Assembly (NCBI RefSeq): GCF_900605495.1
Contig: NZ_LR027603.1
Location: 1,959,423 to 2,023,422 of the forward strand
DNA: 64,000 nt
DNA from: Bacilliculturomica massiliensis
GTDB lineage: Bacteria > Bacillota > Clostridia > Peptostreptococcales > Anaerovoracaceae
Direction of reading: 5' to 3'
Below, one piece after another: positions 16,570-25,848 of the stretch. A program made the position numbers and the translations under genes. The notes beneath the pieces were generated by a model. That model did no database searches, was not told the DNA's origin, and worked only from the letters and a program-made list of their open reading frames with translations. Within the stretch, counting starts at the first letter, position 1. Every line of letters starts with the position of its first letter.

Positions 16570-17478
16570 ATGAATCAGACAATGGAAAAGCTTAATCAGA
16601 TCGGGATGATTCCAGTTGTCAAGCTGGAAGATATCAGCAAAGCTCTGCCTTTGGCCCGAGCGCTGACGGCGGGCGGCATTCCTGCGGCGGAAGTCACCTT
16701 CCGAGCGTCGGGAGCTGAAAAAGTGATCGCCCAATTACGGGAATCATTTCCCGATATGGTTGTGGGCGCGGGCACGGTCCTCAATATCCGACAGGCCGTT
16801 CAAGCCATAGACGCCGGTGCTCTCTATATTGTATCTCCCGGATTGAATCCAGAAATTGTATCCTTCTGCCAGGAAAAAAATATTCCTGTCATCCCTGGCT
16901 GCGCTACGCCTACTGAATTGGAAAGGGCCGTCTCCCTGGGCGTGAACGTCGTAAAATTCTTTCCAGCGGAGCAAAATGGAGGTCTGGCAGGAATTAAAGC
17001 TCTCTGCGGGCCTTACGACGGTGTCCGCTTTATTCCCACTGGAGGCGTTAACCTCCGAAATCTTTCTGATTATCTCTCCCATCCCCGCATCTTTGCCTGC
17101 GGCGGCACTTTTATGGCTCCCCCGGAACTGATTGAAAAAAACGATTGGGACGGGATCGCCGCGCTCTGCCGCAGCGCTGTGGACGAGACGCTGGGCATCA
17201 CCCCCTGCGGCTCTCTCTCTCTGCTTCTGGAACAGTTGATCGGCGTTACGCCGGCCTCCGAAGATCAAACCCCATGCGATCATTATGAAAAAGAAGTTTC
17301 CTGCCTGCAGATCACAGTCAATTCTCTGCCCCGAGCCTGTTACTGGTTAAAGCAGAAAGGGATCGAAGTCCTTGACCCCGCCCTGGAAGAGGATGCCGGC
17401 GTCTCTCATGCGTCTGTCCTCATCAAAGGTGTTCCCCCCTTCTCGATCCGGTTGATTCAGAAACAGAGAGGAGCATAG
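16570..17478 (+). CDS. eda: KDPG/KHG aldolase with C-terminal VOC-like extension
   Basis: Class I aldolase cleaving 2-keto-3-deoxy-6-phosphogluconate to pyruvate and glyceraldehyde 3-phosphate (Entner-Doudoroff step). The first 205 residues form the TIM barrel with general-acid Glu41 (AAEVTFR), GAGTV, GCATPTE and the Schiff-base Lys129 in VVKFFPAE, then IPTGGV. Ordinary Eda ends near 205-215; here about 95 further residues (DHYEKEVSCLQITVNS...LIKGVPPFSIRLIQ) resemble a half glyoxalase/VOC module. The Met at 16570 is chosen for its AAAGGAAA site. The stop is 2 bases from the kinase start, so the genes are coupled. Confidence 0.9.
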   Translation: MNQTMEKLNQIGMIPVVKLEDISKALPLARALTAGGIPAAEVTFRASGAEKVIAQLRESFPDMVVGAGTVLNIRQAVQAIDAGALYIVSPGLNPEIVSFCQEKNIPVIPGCATPTELERAVSLGVNVVKFFPAEQNGGLAGIKALCGPYDGVRFIPTGGVNLRNLSDYLSHPRIFACGGTFMAPPELIEKNDWDGIAALCRSAVDETLGITPCGSLSLLLEQLIGVTPASEDQTPCDHYEKEVSCLQITVNSLPRACYWLKQKGIEVLDPALEEDAGVSHASVLIKGVPPFSIRLIQKQRGA

Positions 17479-17480
17479 CT

Positions 17481-18503
17481 ATGGCAAAGTACATTACGTT
17501 TGGAGAAATCATGCTCAGACTTGCCCCTGAAGGATATCTGCGTTTCTTCCAGAATAGCATCCTGGAAGCCACTTTCGGCGGCGGCGAAGCGAATGTGGCT
17601 GTATCCTTAGCCAATTTCGGCCTGGATACAGCTTTTATCACCCGTCTTCCCGATAACGAGATCGGGCAAAGTGCGGTAAACGGTCTGCGATATTTTGGTG
17701 TGGATACGTCAAAGATAGTGCGCGGAGGCAGCCGCATCGGAATTTACTTTATGGAAAGGGGCGCCTCCCAGCGGCCATCCAGAGTCATCTACGACCGTGC
17801 TCATTCCGCGGTCAGCGAAGCGTCGGCAGACGATTTCGACTGGAATGTTATTATGGAGGGCGCACAATGGTTTCACTTTACCGGAATCACGCCGGCCCTG
17901 GGCGCCAATGTGGCGGAAATCTGTCTGGAAGCCTGCCGGACCGCAAAAGAAAAAGGACTCATGGTCAGCTGTGACTTAAATTTCCGCAAGAAACTGTGGA
18001 CTGTCGCGGAGGCGGGCCGCGCTATGGAACGGCTGATGCCCTACGTAGACGTATGTATCGCCAATGAGGAGGACGCGGAAAAAGTATTTGGCATCAAGGC
18101 TCCAGATACCGATATCACCGGAGGCAGACTGAGCTGGAAGGGTTACTCTGCCGTAGCCCGGCAGCTTGCGGACCGCTTTGGTTTTCAAACCGTGGCGATC
18201 ACTCTGCGCGAAAGCATCTCGGCCAACGACAACAATTGGTCTGCGATGTTGTATCAGGACGGGCAATTCTACCGCTCTCAAAAATACCCGATCCGTATCG
18301 TTGATCGCGTAGGCGGAGGCGACAGTTTCGGAGCCGGTCTGATCTACGGCCTATCCTGCGGTATGACACCTCAAGCTTCTCTGGACTTCGCAGTGGCCGC
18401 CTCCTGTCTAAAGCATTCCGTAGAGGGGGATTACAACCGGGTATCTGTCTCAGAGGTCAAAGCTCTGATGAACGGCGACGGTTCCGGTCGGGTACAGCGG
18501 TGA
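17481..18503 (+). CDS. kdgK: 2-keto-3-deoxygluconate kinase (PfkB family)
   Basis: Sugar kinase of 340 residues. PfkB features are the N-terminal ITFGEIMLRLAPEG, GGGEANVAVSLANFG, an RxxxxxDRAHSA segment and the C-terminal signature DRVGGGDSFGAGLIYGL with the catalytic Asp. It phosphorylates 2-keto-3-deoxygluconate to KDPG, which the preceding aldolase cleaves, so the two genes form a minimal semi-phosphorylative lower branch. The RBS GAGAGGAG is inside the end of eda. A terminator follows. It converges on the IlvD/Edd-type dehydratase gene, which could supply its substrate. Confidence 0.92.
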   Translation: MAKYITFGEIMLRLAPEGYLRFFQNSILEATFGGGEANVAVSLANFGLDTAFITRLPDNEIGQSAVNGLRYFGVDTSKIVRGGSRIGIYFMERGASQRPSRVIYDRAHSAVSEASADDFDWNVIMEGAQWFHFTGITPALGANVAEICLEACRTAKEKGLMVSCDLNFRKKLWTVAEAGRAMERLMPYVDVCIANEEDAEKVFGIKAPDTDITGGRLSWKGYSAVARQLADRFGFQTVAITLRESISANDNNWSAMLYQDGQFYRSQKYPIRIVDRVGGGDSFGAGLIYGLSCGMTPQASLDFAVAASCLKHSVEGDYNRVSVSEVKALMNGDGSGRVQR

Positions 18504-18595
18504 CCGGCCTTTTATAAACTGCTTTCCGTCAATATGGCCCAGCTCAGCGCCGTCGATACAGCTGGTACTGAGCGGGCCATTATCCTGCAGAAATG

Positions 18596-18638
18596 AAAAA
18601 CAGGTGAACCATTTTTCCAATGAGTCTCACCTGTTTTT
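18596..18638 (+). terminator. Intrinsic terminator after kdgK
   Basis: AAAAACAGGTGA (18596-18607) pairs with TCACCTGTTTTT (18627-18638), with a T-run on either strand, so it may serve the converging gene too. Confidence 0.75.
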
Positions 18639-18640
18639 CT

Positions 18641-18735
18641 ATTATACCATGATTGGCCGCAGGCCATCATGGTATAATCCCTGCATGGCGTCCGCCGTGC
18701 ACAGAATCATATAATATCCGCTATGCAGATATTAT
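18641..18735. repeat. Dispersed palindromic repeat, copy B
   Basis: A perfect 13-bp inverted repeat (ATTATACCATGAT at 18641 with ATCATGGTATAAT ending 18678) is followed by the conserved core ATGGCGTCCGCCGTGC-ACAGAATC (18685-18708). A second hairpin (ATAATATC with GATATTAT, 18711-18735) follows. The last hairpin supplies the stop codon of the dehydratase gene. Same architecture as the copies near 3.7 and 49.4 kb, with different hairpin sequences. Confidence 0.8.
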
Positions 18736-20414
18736 CTCATGTAACCGCCATCCATAGCGCAGACAGCATTCCGTCGATATAATGTCAACACGGACCCGCA
18801 TCCCAGGATCTCCGTCTCTTGTTTTAAGAAATCGCTCTGTCGGGCTGCCTCCTTTTTCCGCAACAGAAAATCGATATCGGGAGCGTCCAGCCGCCGATTT
18901 GCAATGTCGATCACGATCAGATCCCCGTCCCTGAGCAGACCGATATTTCCCCCTTCTGCTGCTTCCGGCGAAACGTGGCCAACGCACGGTCCTCTGCCGG
19001 CTCCGGAAAAACGTCCGTCCGTGACGATAGCCGTAGAATCGGACAGTATACGGTCGGAACACAGGGCTTCCGTGGTATAGAACATTTCCGGCATTCCTCT
19101 GCCCTGGGGTCCGGCAAAGGGGATCACGATCACATCACCCGGTTTTATTCTCCCTTCGAGGATCGCTTCTCTGGCCTGCCGTTCTTCTGCAAAAACTTTA
19201 GCCCGTCCTTTAAAACAAAGCATTGACTCCGATATTCCGGTACATTTGATCACGGCCCCTTTTTCTGCAATGTTGCCTTTCAATACGGCCACAGCGCCGT
19301 GATCCGCTATTCTCCGGATCAGATCACCGCGCTTCAGTCCGAAATTGTCCAGATAGCCCTCCATATATTCCATATATCCGCTGCATCTCAGATCTTCCAG
19401 ATTTTCTCCCAGAGTTTTCCCTGTAACAGTGAGCGTATCCAGACACAGGTGGTCTCTGATCTCCATCATCAACCGCGGTACGCCTCCGGCATACCAGAAA
19501 AGATCGGTGGAATACTGTCCCGCCGGTCTGGTATTTACCATGAAGGGTACACGGCGGTGGACTGCGTCAAATTCCTCTGCTCTGAAACTTATACCTACCT
19601 CTCTCGCCACAGCGGGCAGATGAAGCAGAGCGTTGGTGGATCCCCCCAGCGCACTGTGGACGGCGGCCGCGTTTCGAAACGCGTTTTCTGTCAGTATATC
19701 CGCGGATGTAATTCCGCGTTCCGCCAACACGGCTGCCTGCTGTCCTGCCGATCTCGCTAAACGGTCTGCATAATTTGTATTGGCCGGTACGAGCGCGCTC
19801 CACGGAAGCGACAATCCAAGTGCTTCCGCCATAGCCTGCATCGTGCCGGCCGTACCCATGAACTGACACGCGCCGCAGGAAGTACAGGCGTCGATCTGAT
19901 ACCGCTTCATTTCTCCTTCAGAAAGCTGCCCCCTCCGGAAATCGGCGGACATCGTTCCGATCTGTTCCAGTGTCAGCCCGGCGGCAGCGCGTTCCATGAC
20001 TCCGCCGGGTACGAAAATGGACGGAAGCTTCATACGGGCCATCGCCATGAGATGAGCGGGCACAGACTTATCGCACGATGCTGCGCAGACCATGCCATCA
20101 AAAGCGTTGGCTCTGCAGTGGATCTCTATCATTCCCGCCATGAGATCCCGGGAAAGAAGCGAATAGTTCATACCCTCGTGTCCCTGAGCGATACCGTCGC
20201 AAATATCAGTAACTGTAAAACGGGAAGGTTTTGCCCCGGCATATTTCAGCCCATCCTCCGCCATGCGGGAGAGCCGGTCCAGATGCACGCTTCCGGGATG
20301 GCTGTCGCCGAAAGATGTTTCCACCAGGATCTGCTTTCTATCCAGATCCTCCCCGCTCCATCCCATCCCCTGCCTCAATGCCGCTATCTCCGGCGCCTGT
20401 TCATCCAGCCGCAT
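18732..20414 (-). CDS. IlvD/Edd-family dehydratase, probably acting on a sugar acid
   Basis: Iron-sulfur dehydratase of 560 residues. Visible motifs are DSHPGSVHLDRL, CDGIAQGHEGMNYSL, the ligand motif CDKSVP (Cys114), CTSCGACQFMGTAGTMQ and the C-terminal DSTAIVTDGRFSGAGRGPCVGHVSPEA. The family converts 2,3-dihydroxy acids, phosphogluconate or aldonates to 2-keto-3-deoxy acids. The converging KDG kinase and KDPG aldolase favour an aldonate substrate giving a KDG-type product; true dihydroxyacid dehydratase (ilvD) is the alternative. The start at 20414 overlaps the ureohydrolase stop by 14 bases. Last gene of a three-gene minus-strand operon. Confidence 0.85.
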   Translation of the reverse strand: MRLDEQAPEIAALRQGMGWSGEDLDRKQILVETSFGDSHPGSVHLDRLSRMAEDGLKYAGAKPSRFTVTDICDGIAQGHEGMNYSLLSRDLMAGMIEIHCRANAFDGMVCAASCDKSVPAHLMAMARMKLPSIFVPGGVMERAAAGLTLEQIGTMSADFRRGQLSEGEMKRYQIDACTSCGACQFMGTAGTMQAMAEALGLSLPWSALVPANTNYADRLARSAGQQAAVLAERGITSADILTENAFRNAAAVHSALGGSTNALLHLPAVAREVGISFRAEEFDAVHRRVPFMVNTRPAGQYSTDLFWYAGGVPRLMMEIRDHLCLDTLTVTGKTLGENLEDLRCSGYMEYMEGYLDNFGLKRGDLIRRIADHGAVAVLKGNIAEKGAVIKCTGISESMLCFKGRAKVFAEERQAREAILEGRIKPGDVIVIPFAGPQGRGMPEMFYTTEALCSDRILSDSTAIVTDGRFSGAGRGPCVGHVSPEAAEGGNIGLLRDGDLIVIDIANRRLDAPDIDFLLRKKEAARQSDFLKQETEILGCGSVLTLYRRNAVCAMDGGYMR

Positions 20415-21369
20415 AACTCTCGCTGTCCCGTTTTTTCCGCAGTGCCAAAATAGAGATAAATTCATGGATCACATTAGCGGCCATCTGCGCGGTGATCCCC
20501 GCTGGATCCAGCGCCGGCAGTACCTCTACCACATCGAAGCCTATAAAATTCAGATCCTTTGCCTCCCGGATAAGCGCCATGGTCTCATAGCCTGTAAATC
20601 CCCCGACTTCCGCAGTACCAGTGCCAGGCGCATAGGCGGGATCGACAAAATCGATGTCAAATGAAAAAAATACTTTTCTGTCTCTCACTCGCTGCCGGAT
20701 CAATTCACCTGTTTGTCCCACACCCAGTTCGTGGATCTGATTTGCAGTAATAACCTCGATCCCCAGTCTCTGCGAAACTTCCAGATCCTCTGCCGCGTAC
20801 TGAGATCCCCTTATGCCAACCTGAATGGATGCGGTTCCATCGATAAGACCCTCCTCTGCCGCTCTGCGGAAGGGAGTTCCGTGAGTATATTTCTTGCCCC
20901 AATAATTATCCCATGTATCGGTATGAGAATCAAAATGGAGCAGCGCCACCGGACCGTACTTCTTTGCAGCAGCCCTGAGTTCCGCCAGTGTGATGGAATG
21001 ATCGCCGCCAATAGAAAGAGGTACCACACCCGCTTCAAAAAGAGGCGTCAGTTCTGCTTCGATCAAGCGGTAAGAGTCCTCGATAAAGCCGGGCAGTACG
21101 CTGAGATCTCCATAATCCACTCCTGATAACCACTCAAAAATATCCACACCCAGATTCAGACTGTAGGGGCGCAGCAAAATCGAGTTCTCTCTTACTGATG
21201 CCGGGCCAAAACGCTGCCCCGGTTTAAATGCCGCGCCGGTGTCAAACGGAATGCCCACTACAGCAAAATCCATTTCTTCTGTCGTTCTCACACAAGGCAG
21301 CTTCATAAAGGTCCGTATACCGCAAAATCTGGGTGTCTCCAATGCGTTTGCAGGAAAATATTTCTTCAT
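20401..21369 (-). CDS. Ureohydrolase (agmatinase/guanidino-acid hydrolase family)
   Basis: Binuclear manganese hydrolase of 322 residues that should release urea from a guanidino compound. All six ligands are visible: His124 in GGDHS, Asp147, His149 and Asp151 in HFDSHTD, and Asp238 and Asp240 in FSFDIDFVDP. AYAPGTGTAEVGGF follows as in agmatinase-like members. The SpeB group includes agmatinases, guanidinobutyrases and guanidinopropionases, and the sequence alone does not choose. It lies in an operon with a metallohydrolase and a dehydratase, not with polyamine genes, which argues against simple agmatine breakdown. Confidence 0.9.
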   Translation of the reverse strand: MKKYFPANALETPRFCGIRTFMKLPCVRTTEEMDFAVVGIPFDTGAAFKPGQRFGPASVRENSILLRPYSLNLGVDIFEWLSGVDYGDLSVLPGFIEDSYRLIEAELTPLFEAGVVPLSIGGDHSITLAELRAAAKKYGPVALLHFDSHTDTWDNYWGKKYTHGTPFRRAAEEGLIDGTASIQVGIRGSQYAAEDLEVSQRLGIEVITANQIHELGVGQTGELIRQRVRDRKVFFSFDIDFVDPAYAPGTGTAEVGGFTGYETMALIREAKDLNFIGFDVVEVLPALDPAGITAQMAANVIHEFISILALRKKRDSESYAAG

Positions 21370-21423
21370 TTTTTTCCTTTCCCCGCGCCTGCGGACGCCG
21401 TCCGGCGGCGCGGCCTCCCCGTC

Positions 21424-22737
21424 CTAAAAGTCGATCCGGTAAGTGAGATCCCTGATTCCCCGCATGGACATATGGGATCTGCAAAGTTTCTGATACAGAC
21501 GCCACTGCTCATCCGTATTCTTTGTCATCGCTTTGTAGTAGTCTCTCATCACATCGCGGGCGTAATCATGCGACACAAAATGACCGTCGTCGGCAGCCAA
21601 TCGGTCCACAGTCTGTGCTCCCGACCCCGGAGCCGCAAATAGATATTTTTCTAAAAAAGCTCCCGCTTCTTCTTTGTCCCAGACGCCGTTCCACCTGTTT
21701 CTGGTCGCTTCCAGCTTTCCATAACCTGCGAGATCGCGGAACCGATGCCATAAAGGCATGCAGGCAGCCAGACTTTTATCCAGCCGGCCTTGCTCAAAGA
21801 TCACTTCCCTTTCAAAATCCACCAGCTGTTCTATGGAATGATCAAAGCACATGTATACCGCCATACGGGCCGAACCCTCGCAGAATGCGCTTGAGGGAGA
21901 ATACTGCGCTATGATCTGCATTTCCGGAAAACAAGTGTCGATCATGGTTTTCAAACGCAGTTCAAAATAAGTCAGATGTCCCGGCTCCATCTCGTGACCG
22001 ATCATCTCTACTACCTTGTCCACGGTAAATGGATAATCCAGCGCAAAATTCCGTTCCATTTCGATGTGGTCATACTCATAGCCAAACAGGATGGAAAGGA
22101 ACTCCATCTCTCCGCCCAGATCCCGAAATCTGAGGCGCGGCATATTGCCTGACGAAATGTCCATGTTTTTCACGGCGCAGTCATGAAAAACATGTGTGGC
22201 TGCTGTGAGTACCGCGGGAACCCGGTCTCGGGGGATCGTTATTCTGTTCTCAAAATTCATTACACGCTCTGCGACTGGTCCCTTCCCCGGCAGTGCTGCG
22301 TCCAGTTCCTGCTTCATGGCGTCAAAAACTGCGTAATCGCAGTCAGGGGCCCTCAGACTGTAACATCCCTCCGTCATCGCGTCATAGGACATCGTCTCGC
22401 CCAATAGTACTCTGGTGCGTGTCTGTAAATTTATAGTGTGATCGATCAGATAATTTACTCGGTCAAGCTCGGCTTCCGCCGCGCTCTTCCTGTAAAGTTC
22501 CAGACTTTCCTGCAAATGCACCGACTCGTCCAGAATATTCTTCAGTGTTCGTCCCTCTTTCTTCTCGCCGAGATCCACATAGGGATATATTTTATACTCC
22601 CTGCTAAAATTCATAGATTCCCGTCTCCAAAAAGGCTTGTCGGCGTACCAATAGACGTCCCATGGATCATATTTGGTTTTGCACAGTGTCAGATCCACAT
22701 ACCTCTGGGCCAACGAATTCAAAATGGTTTCAGACAT
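21424..22737 (-). CDS. DUF885-like zinc metallohydrolase
   Basis: A 437-residue protein with no signal peptide. The motif HEMEPGH (His248, Glu249, His254) followed by CEGSARMAVYM (Glu287) matches the HExxPGH...EG pattern of the DUF885 metallopeptidase-like family. It is shorter than typical DUF885 proteins (550-600). The rest is largely helical (DESVHLQESLELYRKSAAEAEL). It is first in the minus-strand operon, with AGAAGGAGG before the start and the IclR-type operator in its promoter. It probably hydrolyses an amide or peptide bond in the compound imported by the nearby ABC system; this is inference. Confidence 0.7.
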   Translation of the reverse strand: MSETILNSLAQRYVDLTLCKTKYDPWDVYWYADKPFWRRESMNFSREYKIYPYVDLGEKKEGRTLKNILDESVHLQESLELYRKSAAEAELDRVNYLIDHTINLQTRTRVLLGETMSYDAMTEGCYSLRAPDCDYAVFDAMKQELDAALPGKGPVAERVMNFENRITIPRDRVPAVLTAATHVFHDCAVKNMDISSGNMPRLRFRDLGGEMEFLSILFGYEYDHIEMERNFALDYPFTVDKVVEMIGHEMEPGHLTYFELRLKTMIDTCFPEMQIIAQYSPSSAFCEGSARMAVYMCFDHSIEQLVDFEREVIFEQGRLDKSLAACMPLWHRFRDLAGYGKLEATRNRWNGVWDKEEAGAFLEKYLFAAPGSGAQTVDRLAADDGHFVSHDYARDVMRDYYKAMTKNTDEQWRLYQKLCRSHMSMRGIRDLTYRIDF

Positions 22738-22776
22738 TTGGGCACCTCCTTCTTTTATCTCCTTCGCGATCAGTTT

Positions 22777-22803
22777 GTTTCATTATACGAAATAAGTTTC
22801 AAA
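22777..22803 (-). promoter_or_regulatory. Operator in the promoter of the metallohydrolase operon
   Basis: GTTTCATTATACGAAAT (22777-22793) contains a TTTC...GAAA inverted repeat and overlaps a minus-strand TATAAT (22782-22787). It is identical at 16 of 17 positions to the site at 25857. A further TGAAACTT precedes the palindrome in both, in the same orientation relative to transcription. Confidence 0.7.
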
Positions 22804-22861
22804 ATTATTTATTTTCTGATATTTTAGCATTGCATTTTACCCCTGTCAACTGTTAATATTC

Positions 22862-22890
22862 TTGTGAGAAAAGAAACATCCTGATATAAT
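22862..22890 (+). promoter_or_regulatory. Promoter of the second IclR gene
   Basis: TTGTGA (22862-22867), 17 bases, consensus TATAAT (22885-22890), 79 bases before the regulator start. Confidence 0.65.
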
Positions 22891-22969
22891 AAATATGATT
22901 TTCACAGATTTTACCTTAGAAAGGAAATGCTTTTGATCTGTCGTCACAGTGAAAAAGCCAGGTTAAAAC

Positions 22970-23725
22970 ATGGAAATACAACCTGTTCAATCTCTCGAAA
23001 GAGCGCTCACGCTTTTGGAGCAGCTTGCCCTCAACCATCCTTCCGGTGCTACTCTGACCGAACTGGCGTCTGAAACCTCGCTGAACAAAACGACAGCCTA
23101 CAGATTACTGGCGACGTTTATATCTTTTGGTTACATCAGCAAGGATCTGAACGGCACATATCGGCTGACCAGAAGGCTTCTGGAATTGGGCGGCACAGCC
23201 ATGCCGGACCGCGACCTGCTAACAGTGGCGCGGCCCTATCTTGATAATCTCTCCGACTTTTGCGGAGAAGCCGTACATTTTGTCGTCCCCGAGGGACCGA
23301 ATATACTTTATATCTACAAAGTGGATTCCGGTGTAAACTCTGTGCGTATGGCCTCCAGTGTGGGCAAAACCGCTCCAATGTACTGTACCGCCGTGGGCAA
23401 GAGCATACTGGCAGCTATGAGTGTTCAGGAAACAGAGGAGATCTGGCATTCTAGTGATATCCGCCAGTTTACGAAAAACACAGTGACAGATTTTTCGCGT
23501 CTGACTGAACAACTGGCACAGGTCCGCACCTCTGGTTATGCTCTTGATGATGAGGAAAATGAGACCGGAGTTCGCTGCATCGCAGCAGCCGTTTTGAATC
23601 ACAAGAAAAGACCGGTGGCCGCTCTCAGCATCTCCGCTCCGGCAGTCCGGCTGGATGAATCAAGAACGAAGCTGCTGATTCCTTATGTTCTGGAAGCTGC
23701 CAAAAAGATCTCTTTTTTTCTGTAA
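22970..23725 (+). CDS. IclR-family transcriptional regulator of the catabolic region
   Basis: A 251-residue regulator with an N-terminal winged helix (about residues 6-70: ALTLLEQLALNHPSGATLTELASETSLNKTTAYRLL in part) and a C-terminal IclR effector domain with YCTAVGKSILAAMS and GYALDDEENETGVRCIAAAV. It is divergent from the metallohydrolase operon and upstream of the ABC-importer operon. The repeated operator at 22777 and 25857 is the obvious candidate binding site, which would make it a local repressor of both. It is only moderately similar to the IclR protein at 15.6 kb. A bidirectional terminator follows. Confidence 0.92.
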   Translation: MEIQPVQSLERALTLLEQLALNHPSGATLTELASETSLNKTTAYRLLATFISFGYISKDLNGTYRLTRRLLELGGTAMPDRDLLTVARPYLDNLSDFCGEAVHFVVPEGPNILYIYKVDSGVNSVRMASSVGKTAPMYCTAVGKSILAAMSVQETEEIWHSSDIRQFTKNTVTDFSRLTEQLAQVRTSGYALDDEENETGVRCIAAAVLNHKKRPVAALSISAPAVRLDESRTKLLIPYVLEAAKKISFFL

Positions 23726-23790
23726 GTGATCTGAACAGTTTAATTTAACAGAATATGCGGAAACATAAACGAATGATATTTCCTTGATAT

Positions 23791-23823
23791 AAAAAACCGG
23801 AGTGCCTCTCACTCCGGTTTTTA
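23791..23823. terminator. Bidirectional terminator
   Basis: AACCGGAGTG pairs perfectly with CACTCCGGTT around a CCTCT loop, with A-run before and T-run after, between convergent regulator and GGDEF genes. Confidence 0.88.
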
Positions 23824-23851
23824 CCATTTGCTTCTTTTCTTTTAGATGGAA

Positions 23852-25552
23852 TTATTTAGTCTCTCGATTTTGCGCCTCTTTCCAGCGGCGTTTGTCCTGA
23901 TACATCAACCCGTCAGCCCGTGACAGAAGTCTTGACATGGTATCCGCTTCAGAAAAGTGGAAGCGGTCGCAGCCCAGTGCAATACTCAGTTCCAGCGTAT
24001 GGCAGCGGTTATATTGTTCCAGCGCGGCGTCCAGCCGAGACCGTACCGCCCTGGCAGCGGATTCAGACCGGTCGAACAGCAGCAGAACGAATTCGTCTCC
24101 GCCTACGCGGTAGACTGTGGCTTCCCCGCCCACGGCGGTGCACAGGATCTGAGCGGCCTGTCGGATCAACCCATCTCCGGCGGCGTGACCCAGCGTGTCG
24201 TTCGTCTCTTTCAGATTGTTGATATCCGCAGAGATGCACCAGATAGAAGAATAACTCTCCAGCTTTTCCTGCACTTCGATGAGCTTCTCCTCAAAGGCCG
24301 TCCGGTTTGCAAGCCCGGTGAGCGCATCCGTATATGCCATTTGACGGTAGGCCCCTGATCGGAGATAGCTTTCGTAATAGCGCAGGTTCTGCCGAAGCAG
24401 GTAACCGGTCTGAAGCAGCAGAAACACCAGCACGCCCAGCTGGAATCCCACCGCTTTTTGGTAAAATGCCGGCAGATAAAAGCGAAAAATATCTGCCAGC
24501 GCACCCACCAATACCGGGAAAAAGGCCAGAAGCGACCACCACCGTCCGTTTTGCTTCCGACCTGCCGATACCAGCGCCGGGAACAGCAGAAGCGCAGACA
24601 GAGTCATCAGCAGATGGGTGACTGTCAGACCTCTGCGCAGTTCCCAGCCGAGACAGAAATGGAACAGTGTCTGGATCGTAAAATTGATAAAAAGAATACA
24701 GCAGCCCGCTGTCAAAAGCATTCGGAACCGCGCCGTGCAGACTTCCACCGCCAGCGCCAGAAGCGGGATAGGCATCAGCATGAACAGCAGGAATTCCATC
24801 AGGTAGATCAGATATGAATTCGGTACGAACAGGTGAATGGTGTCGGTGATGATGAGAGAGTATAGGGAGAACATCAGGGCGAACAGGCCGATATGTAAAT
24901 AGCTGGCCTGAAAGGTCTGCGTATCCTCCTTCTGGGCCGTCGTGCACAGTGCCTGCAGGCCGCAGATCAGCAAAAACAATCCGAAGCAGAAGATAGCGGC
25001 GGTGATGATCAGCCCCAACAGCTCGTCGGCTATCATCCCATGGATCAACGCGCCTGCGGAACCGATCTGCGGAACGGATATTTCATAGAGGACGCTGTCT
25101 CCCAGCAGGGGCTGGGTCTCGATCCGCAGCACACCGCTCTCCTCCGGCAGCGGAAACAGGGTAAAGACCTTTCCCCGGGTCTTATCCCGGCCCTCCGGCC
25201 TGCATAGACAACGACCCAGCTCTTCCCCGTTCCAGAACAGCCGCGCGTTCTGATATTTGGCGTAAAACAGCAGACTCCGGAGACTGCCGTCCCCGGCCGG
25301 GAGGACCCTTTCCAAACTGCGGCCCTCCGGCCGGTAGGTCTGCTTGACAGGCAGTTCCACGCTGTTTCCCTCTTCATCCGTCCAGCCGCTTTCCAGCAAG
25401 GTCACGTCTTTGGGCAGCAGCGGACTTTTGTCCGCGCAGCGGGCAGACAAAAGGGCCGCCAGAAGGATCCCGGCCGATACGCCCACAAGCAGCAGAATCA
25501 AACGCCGGGATCTCTGCGGTCCCTGCCTCATGTCACAAATGATCTGCTTCAT
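23852..25552 (-). CDS. Membrane GGDEF-domain protein (putative diguanylate cyclase)
   Basis: A 566-residue protein that probably makes cyclic di-GMP. After one N-terminal helix (about 17-37) comes an extracytoplasmic beta-rich domain (about 45-175). Seven or eight membrane helices follow (about 180-385), a 7TM-DISM-like arrangement. The C-terminal cyclase domain starts at TDALTGLANRTAFEEKL and has the active-site loop RVGGDEF near residues 482-488. The residues before it (GGEATVY) do not form the usual RxxD inhibitory site, so product inhibition may be absent. It lies between the two operons of the catabolic region but has its own orientation and no visible operator. Confidence 0.88.
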   Translation of the reverse strand: MKQIICDMRQGPQRSRRLILLLVGVSAGILLAALLSARCADKSPLLPKDVTLLESGWTDEEGNSVELPVKQTYRPEGRSLERVLPAGDGSLRSLLFYAKYQNARLFWNGEELGRCLCRPEGRDKTRGKVFTLFPLPEESGVLRIETQPLLGDSVLYEISVPQIGSAGALIHGMIADELLGLIITAAIFCFGLFLLICGLQALCTTAQKEDTQTFQASYLHIGLFALMFSLYSLIITDTIHLFVPNSYLIYLMEFLLFMLMPIPLLALAVEVCTARFRMLLTAGCCILFINFTIQTLFHFCLGWELRRGLTVTHLLMTLSALLLFPALVSAGRKQNGRWWSLLAFFPVLVGALADIFRFYLPAFYQKAVGFQLGVLVFLLLQTGYLLRQNLRYYESYLRSGAYRQMAYTDALTGLANRTAFEEKLIEVQEKLESYSSIWCISADINNLKETNDTLGHAAGDGLIRQAAQILCTAVGGEATVYRVGGDEFVLLLFDRSESAARAVRSRLDAALEQYNRCHTLELSIALGCDRFHFSEADTMSRLLSRADGLMYQDKRRWKEAQNRETK

Positions 25553-25805
25553 ATCCGTTCCTCCGCTCCCAGATAATCGTTCTCTGTTCTCATTTTCGAT
25601 CCGGCAGACTGACTAGACCGGGTCTTTTTTCTACTGCATATTTTAGCAAAAAGAATCTGGTCTGCGGGGCAAAGTGCGGATTTGGTATCATTTTGCGCGA
25701 AATTTGCAAACCCGAATAAATCAAAGCGGCAAAAAATTTATGAATAGTAGGTCGATGCTTTAAATGTATTCGTCTTTCTCTGTTCTGATTTTTCAGAAAA
25801 TAATG

Positions 25806-25834
25806 TTGACACAGAATGAAAAAAGGGTTATTTT
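25806..25834 (+). promoter_or_regulatory. Promoter of the ABC-importer operon
   Basis: Consensus TTGACA (25806-25811), 17 bases, then TATTTT (25829-25834). The operator follows about 15 bases downstream, a position suited to blocking transcription. The rest of 25553-25912 holds no gene. Confidence 0.6.
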
Positions 25835-25848
25835 AAACTTAACAATAG

